This document shows positions 7,942 through 16,561 of a DNA stretch of 64,000 bases, piece by piece. Under the pieces are notes generated by a model. That model saw only the letters and a program-made list of their open reading frames with translations. It did no database searches and had not been told where the DNA came from. Position 1 is the first letter of the stretch. Every line of letters starts with the position of its first letter. The translations under genes and the position numbers were made by a program. The stretch is from Nakamurella leprariae (GTDB taxonomy: Bacteria > Actinomycetota > Actinomycetes > Mycobacteriales > Nakamurellaceae), in the NCBI RefSeq assembly GCF_016918035.1, contig NZ_JAERWK010000015.1, positions 62,001-126,000 on the forward strand. The letters are read 5' to 3'.

Positions 7942-7960
7942 GTCGCGTTCCCGCCGTGCG

Positions 7961-8101
7961 TCAGTCGAGTGCCGTCTCGCGCCCGGCCGGGGTGTCCACG
8001 GTGTCGGCCGCGTCGATCGGCGCGGCCGGCTGCTCATCGAGCAGCGAGCCGGCGTCGGCCTGCAGGGTGGCGGTCGACTTGATGCGGTCGCCCATGGTCA
8101 T
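7961..8101 (-). CDS. 46-residue hypothetical protein next to the Ter locus
   Basis: A 46-codon frame, too short for routine calling. It begins MTMGDRIKST, is acidic and Ala/Asp-rich, and ends GRETALD before TGA at 7961. A GAGGAG ribosome binding site stands 7 nt before the ATG at 8101, which is the main reason to accept it. No transmembrane helix, signal peptide or Cys. It follows the TerD-domain gene by 102 nt in the same direction and lies beside the doubtful G/C tract. I recognise no family. It could be a small stress protein or a peptide precursor, but nothing shows which. Confidence 0.5.
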   Translation of the reverse strand: MTMGDRIKSTATLQADAGSLLDEQPAAPIDAADTVDTPAGRETALD

Positions 8102-8203
8102 GGGTGGCTCCTCACTGGTCCGGACGGACCGGGATGGTGTCGCACTGACTGCCCAATCGCCGGAGACGCCGATCGGTTCCCGGCCGGGAGGGCGATCAGC
8201 GGG

Positions 8204-8947
8204 TCACTTGCGCCCCGGAGCCCATTGCATGCCCCAGCCGTACGCCTTGTCCAGCGCCGACTGGCCGCCGTCCACGTACCGGACCTCGCGCTGCACGACC
8301 AGCTCGCCGCCCTGGTCCAGCAACTGCGCGACGGCGCAGATCCGGCTCGAGTCGGTGGCCGCGTCCAGGCGGACCTCGACCGGTGGGCCGGCGACGGGGG
8401 TGAGGGTGACCACGCCGTCCGCGGCGGCCCAGTTCGGCACCCCGTCATAGATCATCGCGAAGATCAGGATGCGGCGGAACCGGCCCGTCGCCAGTTCGAT
8501 GGTCATGTTCTCGCCGCCGGTCACCGCGCCGGAGCGGTCGTCGCCGTCCAGCGCGATCCACGGCGCCTGGCCGATGGCGCCGAAGGAGTTGCCGAGCGCC
8601 TGGATGACGCCCTTGCGGCCGTCGGCCAACTCGAACAGACAGCCGAGGTCGAGGTCGATGCCCGACGGGCGGCCGGCCTCGGCCAGCTTGTTCAGTCGGG
8701 CCAGGAAGCCCTTCTTCTCCGGCGCCGCGGGGGCGTCCGGCCGGGCCGACCAGTTCAGGTTGACCCGGATCCGGCCCGATCCGCTGCCCTGCTTGGACAG
8801 CGACACCCGGGGCGCCGACTTGGTCAGCACCACGCGGCCACTGCCGGAGACCGGCGGGGTGGCGGCGGCCGGCTGGCTGGACGGCTGGCTGGACGGCTGG
8901 CTGGACGGCGCCGCCGCGCCGGGCCGCTTGGTGTAGTCGATGGCCAT
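8204..8947 (-). CDS. TerD-domain protein, TerA-like
   Basis: 247 residues. The first 45 are a Ser/Gln/Pro/Ala-rich tail with three SSQP repeats. From about residue 45 comes a TerD/TerA-type beta-sandwich: SGRIRVNLNWSA, GIDLDLGCLFELADGRKGVIQ (acidic Ca2+-binding loop) and IFAMIYDGVPNW. The family binds calcium and takes part in tellurite and general stress responses, probably at the inner face of the membrane with TerC-like partners. ATG at 8947 follows AGGAGG at ideal distance. It is separated from the DUF475 gene by a strong hairpin, so it probably has its own promoter. Confidence 0.88.
   Translation of the reverse strand: MAIDYTKRPGAAAPSSQPSSQPSSQPAAATPPVSGSGRVVLTKSAPRVSLSKQGSGSGRIRVNLNWSARPDAPAAPEKKGFLARLNKLAEAGRPSGIDLDLGCLFELADGRKGVIQALGNSFGAIGQAPWIALDGDDRSGAVTGGENMTIELATGRFRRILIFAMIYDGVPNWAAADGVVTLTPVAGPPVEVRLDAATDSSRICAVAQLLDQGGELVVQREVRYVDGGQSALDKAYGWGMQWAPGRK
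8871..8906 (-). repeat. 3 x 12-nt tandem repeat in TerA-like gene
   Basis: Three perfect 12-nt units (8871-8882, 8883-8894, 8895-8906) encode the SSQP repeats in the N-terminal tail of the TerA-like protein. Perfect identity suggests recent slippage and possible copy-number variation. Confidence 0.9.
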
Positions 8948-8977
8948 CAGGAACCTCCTGGGACGGGTCGGACGCGA

Positions 8978-9010
8978 ACGGAGCGGGCCCGAGGATCGGG
9001 CCCGCTCCGT
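8978..9010 (-). terminator. strong hairpin after DUF475 gene
   Basis: A 15-bp perfect stem (8978-8992 with 8996-9010) with a 3-nt loop lies 13 nt after the DUF475 stop codon. It has no U-tract. It should end the DUF475 transcript before the TerA-like gene. Confidence 0.75.
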
Positions 9011-9023
9011 GGGGGCGGGGCGG

Positions 9024-10262
9024 TCAGGCGCCGACGGTGGCCGGTTCCTTGCCCTCGGCGCGGAGTCGCTTGTTGCGCCGGATGCTGGTGAGGAAGGCGG
9101 CGCCGATGAAGAACACCCCGAGCAGGCCGGTGATGATCTCGTTGACGTGCCAGCCGATGGACACCATGAGGATCACGGCCAGCGCGCCGATGGCCCAGTG
9201 CGCGCCGTGCTCGAGGTAGACGTACTCGGCCAGCGTGCCCTTGCGGACCAGGTAGACGGTCAGCGACCGGACGAACATGGCGCCGATCAGCCCCAGGCCC
9301 AGCGCGATGATGATCGGGTCGCTGGTGATGGCGAAGGCGCCGATGACGCCGTCGAAGGAGAACGACGCGTCCAGCACCTCGAGGTAGAGGAACAGGAAGA
9401 ACCCGGCCTTGCCGGTGGCCTTGGCCAGCTTGGTCGGGCCGCCGGGCCGCCGCGGCTCGCGCTCGGGGTCGGCGACGTGGCTGATGACCTCCTGGCGGTG
9501 CCCGCGCTTGTCCGGGTGCGTGTCGGTGTCGGTGGCGAGTCCGGCCGCGGCCGCCACTGCGTCCCGCGGGTGCTCGGCACCGTCGGCGTCGTCCTCGGGG
9601 TGCTGGCCGGCGGTCTCGAACAGGGTGCCCAGGCCGTTGACGGCCAGGTAGACGATCATGCCGAGCAGGCCGGAGATCAGGACCTCTTCGGGATTCTCGG
9701 CCAGGACCTCAGCAGCCAGCAGCAGGATCACCGAGGCCACGACGACCGACAGGTACTCCAGGCGACCGGCCTTGGCCAGCGGGCGCTCCAGCCAGGCCAG
9801 CCAGTGGTGCTCACGTTCCTCGAACACCCAGCTCAGGAACAGCATGAGCAGGAACATGCCGCCGAAGCCGGCGATGATCGGGTGCGCGTCGGTCAGCAGC
9901 GTCTCGTAGGACGGGCTGCCGTCCGGGAAGTAGGGGGCGTCGTCGGCGGGCGGGTTCATGGCCAGGTCGAACGCGTCGATCGGGTTCAGGCCCGCGGCCA
10001 GCCAGACGATCACCAGCGGCAGCAGCAACCGCATGCCGAAGACGGCGATGATGATGCCGATGGTGAGGAAGATCTTCTGCCAGAACTCACTCATCCGCTC
10101 GAGGATGGTGGCGTTGATGACGGCGTTGTCGAAGGACAACGAGACTTCCAGGATGCCCAGGATGATGCACAGGAACAGGGCGTTCCAGTTGCCGTAGAGG
10201 AATGCCACCACCAGCGAGATCGCGGTGATGATGTAGGACCAGAGAAAGATCCTGAGGTGCAC
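9024..10262 (-). CDS. DUF475 / TerC-like integral membrane protein
   Basis: 412 residues, about nine hydrophobic helices. Seen: the TerC-like signature EVSLSFDNAVINATIL near the N-terminus and a second, related EVLDASFSFDGVIGAFAI in the C-terminal half, each with an Asp inside a membrane segment that in TerC relatives is linked to metal handling; a charged loop of about 60 residues separates the halves. TerC-like proteins help load metals onto exported enzymes or partner with TerD proteins in metal stress. GTG start at 10262 follows GAGAGGAAAGG. It stands between two hairpins and two TerD-domain genes, so function in the same response is likely. Confidence 0.88.
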   Translation of the reverse strand: MHLRIFLWSYIITAISLVVAFLYGNWNALFLCIILGILEVSLSFDNAVINATILERMSEFWQKIFLTIGIIIAVFGMRLLLPLVIVWLAAGLNPIDAFDLAMNPPADDAPYFPDGSPSYETLLTDAHPIIAGFGGMFLLMLFLSWVFEEREHHWLAWLERPLAKAGRLEYLSVVVASVILLLAAEVLAENPEEVLISGLLGMIVYLAVNGLGTLFETAGQHPEDDADGAEHPRDAVAAAAGLATDTDTHPDKRGHRQEVISHVADPEREPRRPGGPTKLAKATGKAGFFLFLYLEVLDASFSFDGVIGAFAITSDPIIIALGLGLIGAMFVRSLTVYLVRKGTLAEYVYLEHGAHWAIGALAVILMVSIGWHVNEIITGLLGVFFIGAAFLTSIRRNKRLRAEGKEPATVGA

Positions 10263-10364
10263 GGACGGCCTTTCCTCTCGAGGGGGATGGCGACGTTGCC
10301 GGATCGGTGGACCACCGGGTGGCCCGGGTCCGGAGCCGTCCGTGGTTCGGACGGGGCGCGATCA

Positions 10365-10407
10365 CCGGGTCCGCGCCGTGCCGCAGCCGCAGCGCGAGCG
10401 GACCCGG
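10365..10407 (-). terminator. hairpin after terD
   Basis: A 10-bp perfect inverted repeat (10365-10374 with 10398-10407) begins 8 nt past the terD stop. The loop is 23 nt and no U-tract follows. Probable terminator. Confidence 0.5.
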
Positions 10408-10414
10408 CGGCCGG

Positions 10415-10990
10415 TCAGACGCTGACGCCGTAGTCGCGGGCGATGCCGGCGAGCCCGGTGGCGTACCCCTGGCCGATGGCCCGGAACTTCCACTCGGCAC
10501 CGTTGCGGTAGAGCTCGCCGAAGACCATGGCCGTCTCGGTGGAGGCGTCCTCGGACAGGTCGTAACGGGCCAACTCGTTGTTGTCGTCGGAGTTGACGAC
10601 GCGGATGAACGCGTTCCGCACCTGGCCGAACGACTGGCCGCGCGAGTCGGCGTCGTAGATCGACACCGGGAAGACGACCGAGGAGACCTCGGCGGGCAGC
10701 GCGGCCAGGTTCACCACGATCTGCTCGTCGTCGCCCTCGCCCTCGCCGGTCAGGTTGTCGCCCAGATGCTCGATGCCGCCGTCGGGCGACTTGAGGTTGT
10801 TGAAGAACACGAAGTACTGCTCGGAGATGATCTGCTTGTTCTCGCCCAGACCCAGCGCGCTGGCGTCCAGGTCGAAATCGGTCCCGGTGGTGGTCCGGAC
10901 GTCCCAACCCAGGCCGACCTGGACGGAGCGCAGGCCCGGCGCGGCCTTGCTGAGCGAGACGTTGCCACCCTTGGTCAGGCTGACGCCCAT
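10415..10990 (-). CDS. terD: TerD family calcium-binding stress protein
   Basis: 191 residues, full length for TerD/TerE. Seen: the start MGVSLTKGGNVSLSK, GLGWDVRT, the acidic segment GTDFDLDASALGLG, FFNNLKSPDGGIEHLGDN followed by GEGEGDDE (the paired Ca2+-binding loops), VVFPVSIYDA and the C-terminal GLAGIARDYGV. Members bind two calcium ions and confer tolerance to tellurite, phage and colicins in enterobacteria; in actinobacteria they affect development and redox stress. It is divergent from the C-C lyase operon at 11435 across 444 nt, the layout expected of a Ter locus. Confidence 0.93.
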   Translation of the reverse strand: MGVSLTKGGNVSLSKAAPGLRSVQVGLGWDVRTTTGTDFDLDASALGLGENKQIISEQYFVFFNNLKSPDGGIEHLGDNLTGEGEGDDEQIVVNLAALPAEVSSVVFPVSIYDADSRGQSFGQVRNAFIRVVNSDDNNELARYDLSEDASTETAMVFGELYRNGAEWKFRAIGQGYATGLAGIARDYGVSV

Positions 10991-11434
10991 GTGAGTTCCT
11001 CTCCCGTGGTCACGAGCCGTCCGGGCAGCCTAGCGACCGGCCCCGACGAGCGGTGCGCTCCGCCGCGACGGGGCCGCGGGGAGATCCCCGCGGGTCCGGC
11101 CGGTCGCCGGGTCCACGATCGGAGCACCGAGCACCCAACTGCCGTGCACTGTCCGGAGTTCCCGACACGCCGTGGGAACCGGACACCCACCTGGGCGAGT
11201 TGAGCGCTCGCGCACCGCGGCGGGTGCTCACCGACCGCAACGCTCCAGCACGTCACCGTGAACGTTGGGTGAAACGAGCGCGGGGACGGCCACCCGTGCC
11301 GCATCATCGGCAGGCTGCGCGCACCCGTCCCGGCCCCGCACCGGTCCAGCACCAGCCCGTACCGCCCGCACCACCGCAGTCCCCGAGCGCACCGGCGCGC
11401 CCTGCCCAGTGAGCTCCCTCGAGTGAGGAGAACG
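10991..11434. other. divergent control region of the Ter locus
   Basis: 444 nt with no credible gene. It must carry the promoters of terD (leftward) and of the C-C lyase operon (rightward). An interrupted inverted repeat (GTCCGG at 11151-11156 plus following bases pairing with 11174-11184, two bases bulged) could fold as a hairpin or bind a regulator. I see no clear -35/-10 pair. Confidence 0.6.
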
Positions 11435-12589
11435 GTGCGCCACTTCGACCACCTGCCGTCAGCCGTCCGTGACGTGCTGTTCTTCCGCCCACCCGAGCCG
11501 TTCGAGCGCCACTCCGACCCCGACCTGCTGGGCGCCGCGCTGGGCGCCACCCTGTACGTCCCGGCGGTCCGCGACGGCCTGGCCGAGGTGATCCGCCGGC
11601 GGGCCGAAGGCGGCGTCCGGTCGATGGTCATCGACCTGGAGGACGCGGTGCCCGACGAGCGCGTCGACGAGGGACTGGTGCGCACCCGGGACACCCTGGC
11701 CGAGCTGCACGAGGACCCACCGGAGACGTTGCTGTTCGTCCGGGTGCGGACCCCGGAGATGGTCACCGCACTGGTGGAGGAACTGGACCGGTCGGCCGGC
11801 GTGCTGTCCGGGTTCGTGCTGCCCAAGTTCGGCGCCGACACCGGCGAGATGTTCCTGACCGCGATCGAGGCGGCGTCGACGACGCTCGGCGCGCGGCTGT
11901 TCGCCATGCCGGTGCTGGAGACTCCACAGGTGTCGTACCGGGAGTCCCGGCACGAGGAGCTGACCCGGATCCGGGAGCTGCTGCATCGACACCGGCAGCA
12001 GGTGCTCGCGGTGCGGCTCGGCGCCACCGATCTGTGCGGCCTGTTCGGCATCCGCCGCGACCGGGACCTCACCGTCTACGACGTCGGGGTCGCCGCCGAC
12101 CTGATCGGCGATGTGGTCAACCAGCTGGGGCGGGCCGACGGCACCGGGTACACGGTGACCGGGCCGGTCTGGGAGTACATCCCGGGGCACGAGCGGATCT
12201 TCCGGCCCACCCTGCGGCAGACGCCGTTCGAGGACCGGGACGCCGGCCGGCTGCGCCAGCAGCTGCTGCTGGCCGACATGGACGGGCTGATGCGCGAGAT
12301 CGTGCTGGACCGGGTCAACGGGCTGAGCGGCAAGACCGTCATCCACCCGGCGCACGTCGCCGCCGTGCACGCGCTGTCGGTCGTCTCCCACGAGGAGTAC
12401 AGCGACGCCCGCGACGTGTTGGGAGCGCCCAGCGGCGGGGTGAGCCGGTCCGAGTACCGCAACAAGATGAACGAGTCACGGCCGCACGCGGCGTGGGCAC
12501 GGCGGATCCAGCTGCGCTCCCGGGCGTTCGGCGTGGCCAATCCGGAGGTCAGTCACGTGGACATCCTGGCGGCGCAGTGGGACCGGTGA
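11435..12589 (+). CDS. HpcH/HpaI-like C-C bond lyase of the Ter biosynthetic module
   Basis: 384 residues. A TIM-barrel lyase related to CitE: MVIDLEDAVPDERVDEG (metal-binding acidic pair), LFVRVRTPEMV, FVLPKFGAD, AMPVLETPQ, and RLGATDLCGLFGIRR, then KTVIHPAHVAAVHAL at the C-terminus. Such enzymes in Ter loci are proposed (Anantharaman, Iyer and Aravind) to help make a nucleoside-like metabolite. GTG at 11435 follows AGGAG; another in-frame GTG at 11423 would overlap that site. The next gene starts inside its stop codon. Actual reaction unknown. Confidence 0.85.
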   Translation: MRHFDHLPSAVRDVLFFRPPEPFERHSDPDLLGAALGATLYVPAVRDGLAEVIRRRAEGGVRSMVIDLEDAVPDERVDEGLVRTRDTLAELHEDPPETLLFVRVRTPEMVTALVEELDRSAGVLSGFVLPKFGADTGEMFLTAIEAASTTLGARLFAMPVLETPQVSYRESRHEELTRIRELLHRHRQQVLAVRLGATDLCGLFGIRRDRDLTVYDVGVAADLIGDVVNQLGRADGTGYTVTGPVWEYIPGHERIFRPTLRQTPFEDRDAGRLRQQLLLADMDGLMREIVLDRVNGLSGKTVIHPAHVAAVHALSVVSHEEYSDARDVLGAPSGGVSRSEYRNKMNESRPHAAWARRIQLRSRAFGVANPEVSHVDILAAQWDR

Positions 12590-13974
12590 GCGAGCTGCGG
12601 GGGATGACCATCGCGCCGGCGCCGAGCTGGGTGGCCGACCGGTTCGGCGTCCGGGTGCGGGCGGTGCCGCCGGCCGGCGAGCCGACCGAGCCGGCGCAAC
12701 GCACGCTCGACGGGCTGATCCGGCTGGCGTTGCGGCGCAACCCCAAGCGGGCCCAGCTGCTCGTCTCGACGGTGCTCGGCAAGCACCTGCCGACCGATCC
12801 GCGGGTGGTCATCGAGGCCGGGTCGCAGTTGGGCCGGGCGGTGGCGGATCGGCTCGACGACGCACCCGCCGGGGAGCGCGTCCCGGCCCCGGTGGTGCTG
12901 GGTTTCGCCGAGACCGCCACCAGCCTCGGGCACCTGGTGGCCGACGCCCTGGACGCCCCGGTCTACCTGCATTCGACCCGCCGGCGCACCGGCGTGCCGG
13001 TCGTGGCCGGGTTCGAGGAGGTCCACTCGCACGCCACCGGTCATCTGCTCTGTCCGGATCCGGCCGAGCCGTTCGTCGGCCTCGGCGAGGCGCCGGACCC
13101 GACCCCGCTGGTGCTGGTCGACGACGAGCTGTCCACCGGGGCGACCGCGATGGCCCTCATCCGCGAGCTGCACCGGCTGCGGCCGCGGACCCGGTACGTG
13201 CTGGCCGGTCTGGTCGACCTGCGCGGGCCGGCCGACCGGGACCGGCTCACCGCGCTGGCTGCCGAGCTCGGCTGCCGCATCGACGTGGTGGCCCTGGCCC
13301 GGGGCACGGTCGAGCTGCCGCGGGGCCTGGTCGACGTGGTCGCGGCCGAACTCGGCGCCGCCGGCTCGCCGTCGGTCGCGCCGGCGCCGGCGCCGGCGCC
13401 GGCCAAGGTCACCCGGGTCGCCGTGCCCTGGCCGGCCGGACTGCCGCAGGGCGGTCGGCACGGCTTCACCGCCGCCCACCGGGCCGTGGCCGACGAGGCG
13501 GTGACGGCGGCCGCTGCGGCACTGCGGGCGGTGCTGCCCACTGAGCTGCCAGGATCCCCGCACACGGTGGTCGTGCTGGGCAGTGAGGAGCTGATGTACG
13601 TGCCGCTGCGGCTGGCCCAACGGCTGGCGTCCGACGGTGAGCCGGGACTGCGGGTGCTGTACCAGTCGACGACCCGGTCGCCGGTGCACGCGGTGGACCG
13701 CCCCGGGTACCCGATCCGCCGGTCCATCCCGCTGCCGGCGTTCGACCCGGCCGACGAGGTGCCGCGCTACGTGCACAACGCCGGTGCCGGGTGGGACGCC
13801 GGCCCGGCCGACGAGCGGATCGCCGAGGCCGACGTGGTGGTGCTGGTCGTCGACGCCATCGACGGCGCCGGCCGGGCCGACCAGGCCGCAGCGGCGATCG
13901 CCGGCGCCACCGGCGCCCCGGTGGTGCTGGCGGTGCTGCAGGCCGAACGTCTCGAGCGGGGAGCCACCCGATGA
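12586..13974 (+). CDS. phosphoribosyltransferase-TRSP fusion protein of the Ter module
   Basis: 462 residues. N-terminal phosphoribosyltransferase: the PRPP loop is LVLVDDELSTGATAMAL (about 174-190), preceded by VLGFAETATSLGHLV. An Ala/Pro linker (about 265-275) leads to a C-terminal TRSP domain: VVVLGSEELMYVPLRLA, then STTRSPVHAV, the motif that names the domain. It should attach or release a ribose phosphate on an unknown base. GTG at 12586 overlaps the previous stop (GTGA); ATG at 12604 after a G-rich stretch is an alternative. The stop overlaps the next ATG, so the operon is translationally coupled. Confidence 0.88.
   Translation: MSELRGMTIAPAPSWVADRFGVRVRAVPPAGEPTEPAQRTLDGLIRLALRRNPKRAQLLVSTVLGKHLPTDPRVVIEAGSQLGRAVADRLDDAPAGERVPAPVVLGFAETATSLGHLVADALDAPVYLHSTRRRTGVPVVAGFEEVHSHATGHLLCPDPAEPFVGLGEAPDPTPLVLVDDELSTGATAMALIRELHRLRPRTRYVLAGLVDLRGPADRDRLTALAAELGCRIDVVALARGTVELPRGLVDVVAAELGAAGSPSVAPAPAPAPAKVTRVAVPWPAGLPQGGRHGFTAAHRAVADEAVTAAAAALRAVLPTELPGSPHTVVVLGSEELMYVPLRLAQRLASDGEPGLRVLYQSTTRSPVHAVDRPGYPIRRSIPLPAFDPADEVPRYVHNAGAGWDAGPADERIAEADVVVLVVDAIDGAGRADQAAAAIAGATGAPVVLAVLQAERLERGATR
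13381..13404 (+). repeat. 4 x 6-nt repeat coding an Ala-Pro linker
   Basis: Tandem CCGGCG-type hexamers encode Pro-Ala repeats between the PRTase and TRSP domains. Domain boundary marker; slippage-prone. Confidence 0.8.
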
Positions 13975-15146
13975 CCGTCACCACCACGGCGTCCGGACCC
14001 GTCGAGGGGGCGATCCCGGCGCCACTCACCGGCCCTGGGTTCGGCAGCTACCGCGCCGACGAGGTGGCGTGGCTGCTCACCGACCTGTCCGGCGTCGACC
14101 TGGAGGGCGACATCGCCACCCGGGAGGCGGCCGTGCAGTCCGGACGCGCGCACTACGCGGAGTCGCTGCCGGTGGAGTACCAGCCGGACGCCGCCTACCG
14201 CGAGCTGTTCGAGACGGTGCTGGCCGGCACCGCGGACCGGCTGGCCCGGGCCGTGGGTGTGGTCACCGAGCTGGTGCTGGCCGAACGCTCGGCCGCCGGG
14301 CCGCCGGTGCTGGCCTCGCTGGCCCGGGCCGGGACGCCGGTCGGCATCCTGATGCGCCGCTGGGCGCAGCGGCGGCACGGGGTGGACCTGCCGCACTACG
14401 CGGTCTCGATCGTCCGCGACCGCGGGATCGACCGGGTCGCGCTGGCCCACCTGGCCGCCCATCACGACCCCGCCTCCGTGGTGTTCGTGGACGGCTGGAC
14501 GGGCAAGGGGGCCATCACCCGGGAGCTGACCGCGGCGCTGCGCGAGGTGGCCCGGGACGGCGGGCCGGTGTTCTCCGACGACCTGGCCGTGCTGGCCGAC
14601 CCGGGACACTGCGCCCGCACCTTCGGCACCCGGGACGACTTCCTCATCGCCTCGGCCTGCCTGAACTCCACCGTGTCCGGGCTGGTGTCGCGGACGGTGC
14701 TGAACCCGCGGCTGCTGCGGCCGGACCAGTTCCACGGGGCGAAGTACTACCGCGAGCTGGCCGACCAGGACGTGTCGAACCGGCTGTTGGACCGCGTCGC
14801 CGAGCGGTTCGACGCGGTCGCCCCGGCCGTGGTCACGGACCTGGAGTCGGTGCGGCACGGGGACCGGTCGATGACCTTCGCGGGCTGGGCGGCGGTGGAG
14901 CGGATCGCCGACGAGTACGGCATCGGGTCGGTCAACTTCGTCAAGCCCGGGGTGGGGGAGACGACGCGGGTGTTGCTGCGCCGGGTGCCGGAACGGATCC
15001 TGGTCCGCGACCCCGATGATCCGGACCTGGCCCACCTGCGGCTGCTGGCGGCCGACCGAGGCGTGCCGCTCGAGGTGGTGCCCGATCTGCCGTACAGCAG
15101 CGTCGGGCTGGTCCGGCAACTGCCGACGGTGAGTGGGGAGGGATGA
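13971..15146 (+). CDS. StiP-family PRTase-like protein with C-terminal PELOTA domain
   Basis: 391 residues. Starts at the ATG at 13971, in ATGA overlap with the previous gene. Seen: SYRADEVAWLLTDL near the start, ALARAGTPVGILMRRW-like segment, HYAVSIVRDRGID, and VVFVDGWTGKGAITREL (about 162-178), which resembles a PRPP-binding loop. The family was first named cysteine protease StiP, but later analysis treats it as a phosphoribosyltransferase. The final 65 residues (VNFVKPGVGETTRVLLRR onward) match the RNA-binding PELOTA-like domain found at this place in Ter loci. Probably works on the same metabolite as the PRTase-TRSP protein (inference). Confidence 0.85.
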   Translation: MTVTTTASGPVEGAIPAPLTGPGFGSYRADEVAWLLTDLSGVDLEGDIATREAAVQSGRAHYAESLPVEYQPDAAYRELFETVLAGTADRLARAVGVVTELVLAERSAAGPPVLASLARAGTPVGILMRRWAQRRHGVDLPHYAVSIVRDRGIDRVALAHLAAHHDPASVVFVDGWTGKGAITRELTAALREVARDGGPVFSDDLAVLADPGHCARTFGTRDDFLIASACLNSTVSGLVSRTVLNPRLLRPDQFHGAKYYRELADQDVSNRLLDRVAERFDAVAPAVVTDLESVRHGDRSMTFAGWAAVERIADEYGIGSVNFVKPGVGETTRVLLRRVPERILVRDPDDPDLAHLRLLAADRGVPLEVVPDLPYSSVGLVRQLPTVSGEG

Positions 15147-15982
15147 GCGTGCCCCGCACCTTGGTCGCCACCGACCTGGACCGCACGATGATCTACTCGG
15201 CGGCCGCGCTGGCGCTGCCCGGCCCGGACGAGGCCGCCCCCACCCTGATCTGCACCGAGGTCTACCAGGGCGTGCCGCTGTCGTTCAGCACCGCGACCGC
15301 GGTCGCGGCGCTGCAGCAGGTGCATCGGTCCGCCGTGCTGGTGCCGGTCACCACCCGCACCGACGCGCAGTACCGGCGGGTCCGGTTCCCCGGCATCGCG
15401 CCGGCCTTCGCAGTGACCAGCAACGGCGGGTCGATCGTCGTGGACGGTGCACCGGACGCGGGCTGGGCCGCCGCGGTCCGGCGGCGGCTCGCCGAGACGT
15501 CCGCACCGCTGGCCGAGGTGGTGGCCGAGGTCGACCGCCGCGCCGGCGACTGGGTGCTCAAGCGGCGCACGGCCGAGGACCTGTTCTGCTACCTGGTGGC
15601 CGAGCCGTCCACCGTGCCGGACGGGTTCGTGGCCGACTGGGACGCCTGGTGCCGGGAGCGGGGCTGGTGGGTGTCGGTGCAGGGCCGCAAGATCTACGCC
15701 ATCCCGCTGGCCCTGACCAAGGAACGCGCGCTGGCCGAGGTGGCCGCCCGGGCCGGGACCGACCGGACCCTCGCCGCCGGCGACGGGGCGCTGGACGCCG
15801 GGTTCCTGACCATGGCCGACGCGGCCATGCGCCCGCCGCACGGCGAGCTGCACCAGCTGGGCTGGACCGCGGCCGGGGTCAGCATGGCCGACGTGCCGGG
15901 GGTGTTGGCCGGCGAGCAGATCGCGCGCTGGTTCGCGGCCGAGGTGGACGCGGCACGACCCGCCGTGGTGGGCGTGGGCTGA
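15143..15982 (+). CDS. HAD-superfamily hydrolase of the Ter module
   Basis: 279 residues. Seen: the HAD nucleophile motif ATDLDRT (9-15) with both aspartates, VPVTTRT as motif II, a Lys-containing stretch LALTKERAL, and the acidic motif IV AAGDGALDAGFL. The cap is inserted C2-style between motifs II and III. It probably dephosphorylates the intermediate made by the upstream PRTase-like enzymes. ATG overlaps the StiP stop (ATGA) and it is the last gene of the four-gene operon; gluconokinase follows after 18 nt and could be read through. Confidence 0.88.
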   Translation: MSVPRTLVATDLDRTMIYSAAALALPGPDEAAPTLICTEVYQGVPLSFSTATAVAALQQVHRSAVLVPVTTRTDAQYRRVRFPGIAPAFAVTSNGGSIVVDGAPDAGWAAAVRRRLAETSAPLAEVVAEVDRRAGDWVLKRRTAEDLFCYLVAEPSTVPDGFVADWDAWCRERGWWVSVQGRKIYAIPLALTKERALAEVAARAGTDRTLAAGDGALDAGFLTMADAAMRPPHGELHQLGWTAAGVSMADVPGVLAGEQIARWFAAEVDAARPAVVGVG

Positions 15983-16000
15983 CCGGGATACTCAGCACCC

Positions 16001-16561
16001 GTGACCGACCCGAGCGACCGCCCTGTCCCCACCGAGCCACCGGCCCGGCCCGTCGTGCTCGTCGTCATGGGCGTGTCCGGGACCGGCAAGACCACCCTGG
16101 CGACCGGGCTGGCCGAGCGGTTCGGGTGGGTCTTCCAGGAGGGTGACGACCTGCACCCACCGGCCAACGTGGCCAAGATGTCGTCCGGGCAGCCGCTCAC
16201 CGACGACGACCGGTGGCCGTGGCTGGACCGGGTGGCGGTGTGGATCAAGGATCAGCTGGCCAACGGCCGGTCCGGGGTGATCACCTGCTCGGCGCTGCGT
16301 CGGGTGTACCGGGACCGGCTGCGCCGGTCCGGCGTGGTGTTCGTGCTGCTGCACGGCAGCCGGGAGCAGATCACCGACCGGCTCGCCGCCCGCCGCGGGC
16401 ACTACATGCCGTTGTCGCTGCTGAACTCCCAGCTGGCCACCCTCGAACTGCCCGGCGCCGACGAACAGGCCGTCATCGTCCCGCTCGGCGGCACCCCGGA
16501 GCAGGAACTCGACGCCGCGTTGGACGGGCTGCGGCAGGCGGGCATCACCGTCCCCGACTGA
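16001..16561 (+). CDS. gntK: gluconokinase
   Basis: 186 residues. Phosphorylates D-gluconate to 6-phosphogluconate for the pentose phosphate or Entner-Doudoroff route. Seen: P-loop GVSGTGKTT (about 24-32), EGDDLHPPANVAKMSSGQPLTDDDRWPWL, the classic GntK substrate/lid segment, CSALRRVYRDRLR, and RRGHYMPLSLLNSQLATLE. All are hallmarks of the GntK family, so the call is firm. GTG start at 16001; the 15 extra residues before the first strand are Pro-rich and may be shortened. It lies 18 nt after the Ter HAD gene but has no obvious functional tie. Confidence 0.95.
   Translation: MTDPSDRPVPTEPPARPVVLVVMGVSGTGKTTLATGLAERFGWVFQEGDDLHPPANVAKMSSGQPLTDDDRWPWLDRVAVWIKDQLANGRSGVITCSALRRVYRDRLRRSGVVFVLLHGSREQITDRLAARRGHYMPLSLLNSQLATLELPGADEQAVIVPLGGTPEQELDAALDGLRQAGITVPD

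Larger units (their letters stand above)
7617..7960. other. intergenic region between protease and 46-codon gene
   Basis: 344 nt without a credible gene. It holds the alternating GCGTGA/TCACGC operator candidate (7711-7735) and a homopolymer G/C tract (about 7796-7941). Reading frames that cross the tract give only Gly/Pro/Arg runs and I do not accept them. Confidence 0.7.

Noticed and set aside
8871-8906. CRISPR-like repeat
   Set aside because: Units are 12 nt, contiguous, in frame and within a coding region; no spacers.
7703-9091. Long plus-strand frame through the G/C tract
   Set aside because: Made of Gly/Pro/Arg runs and antisense to the TerA-like gene.
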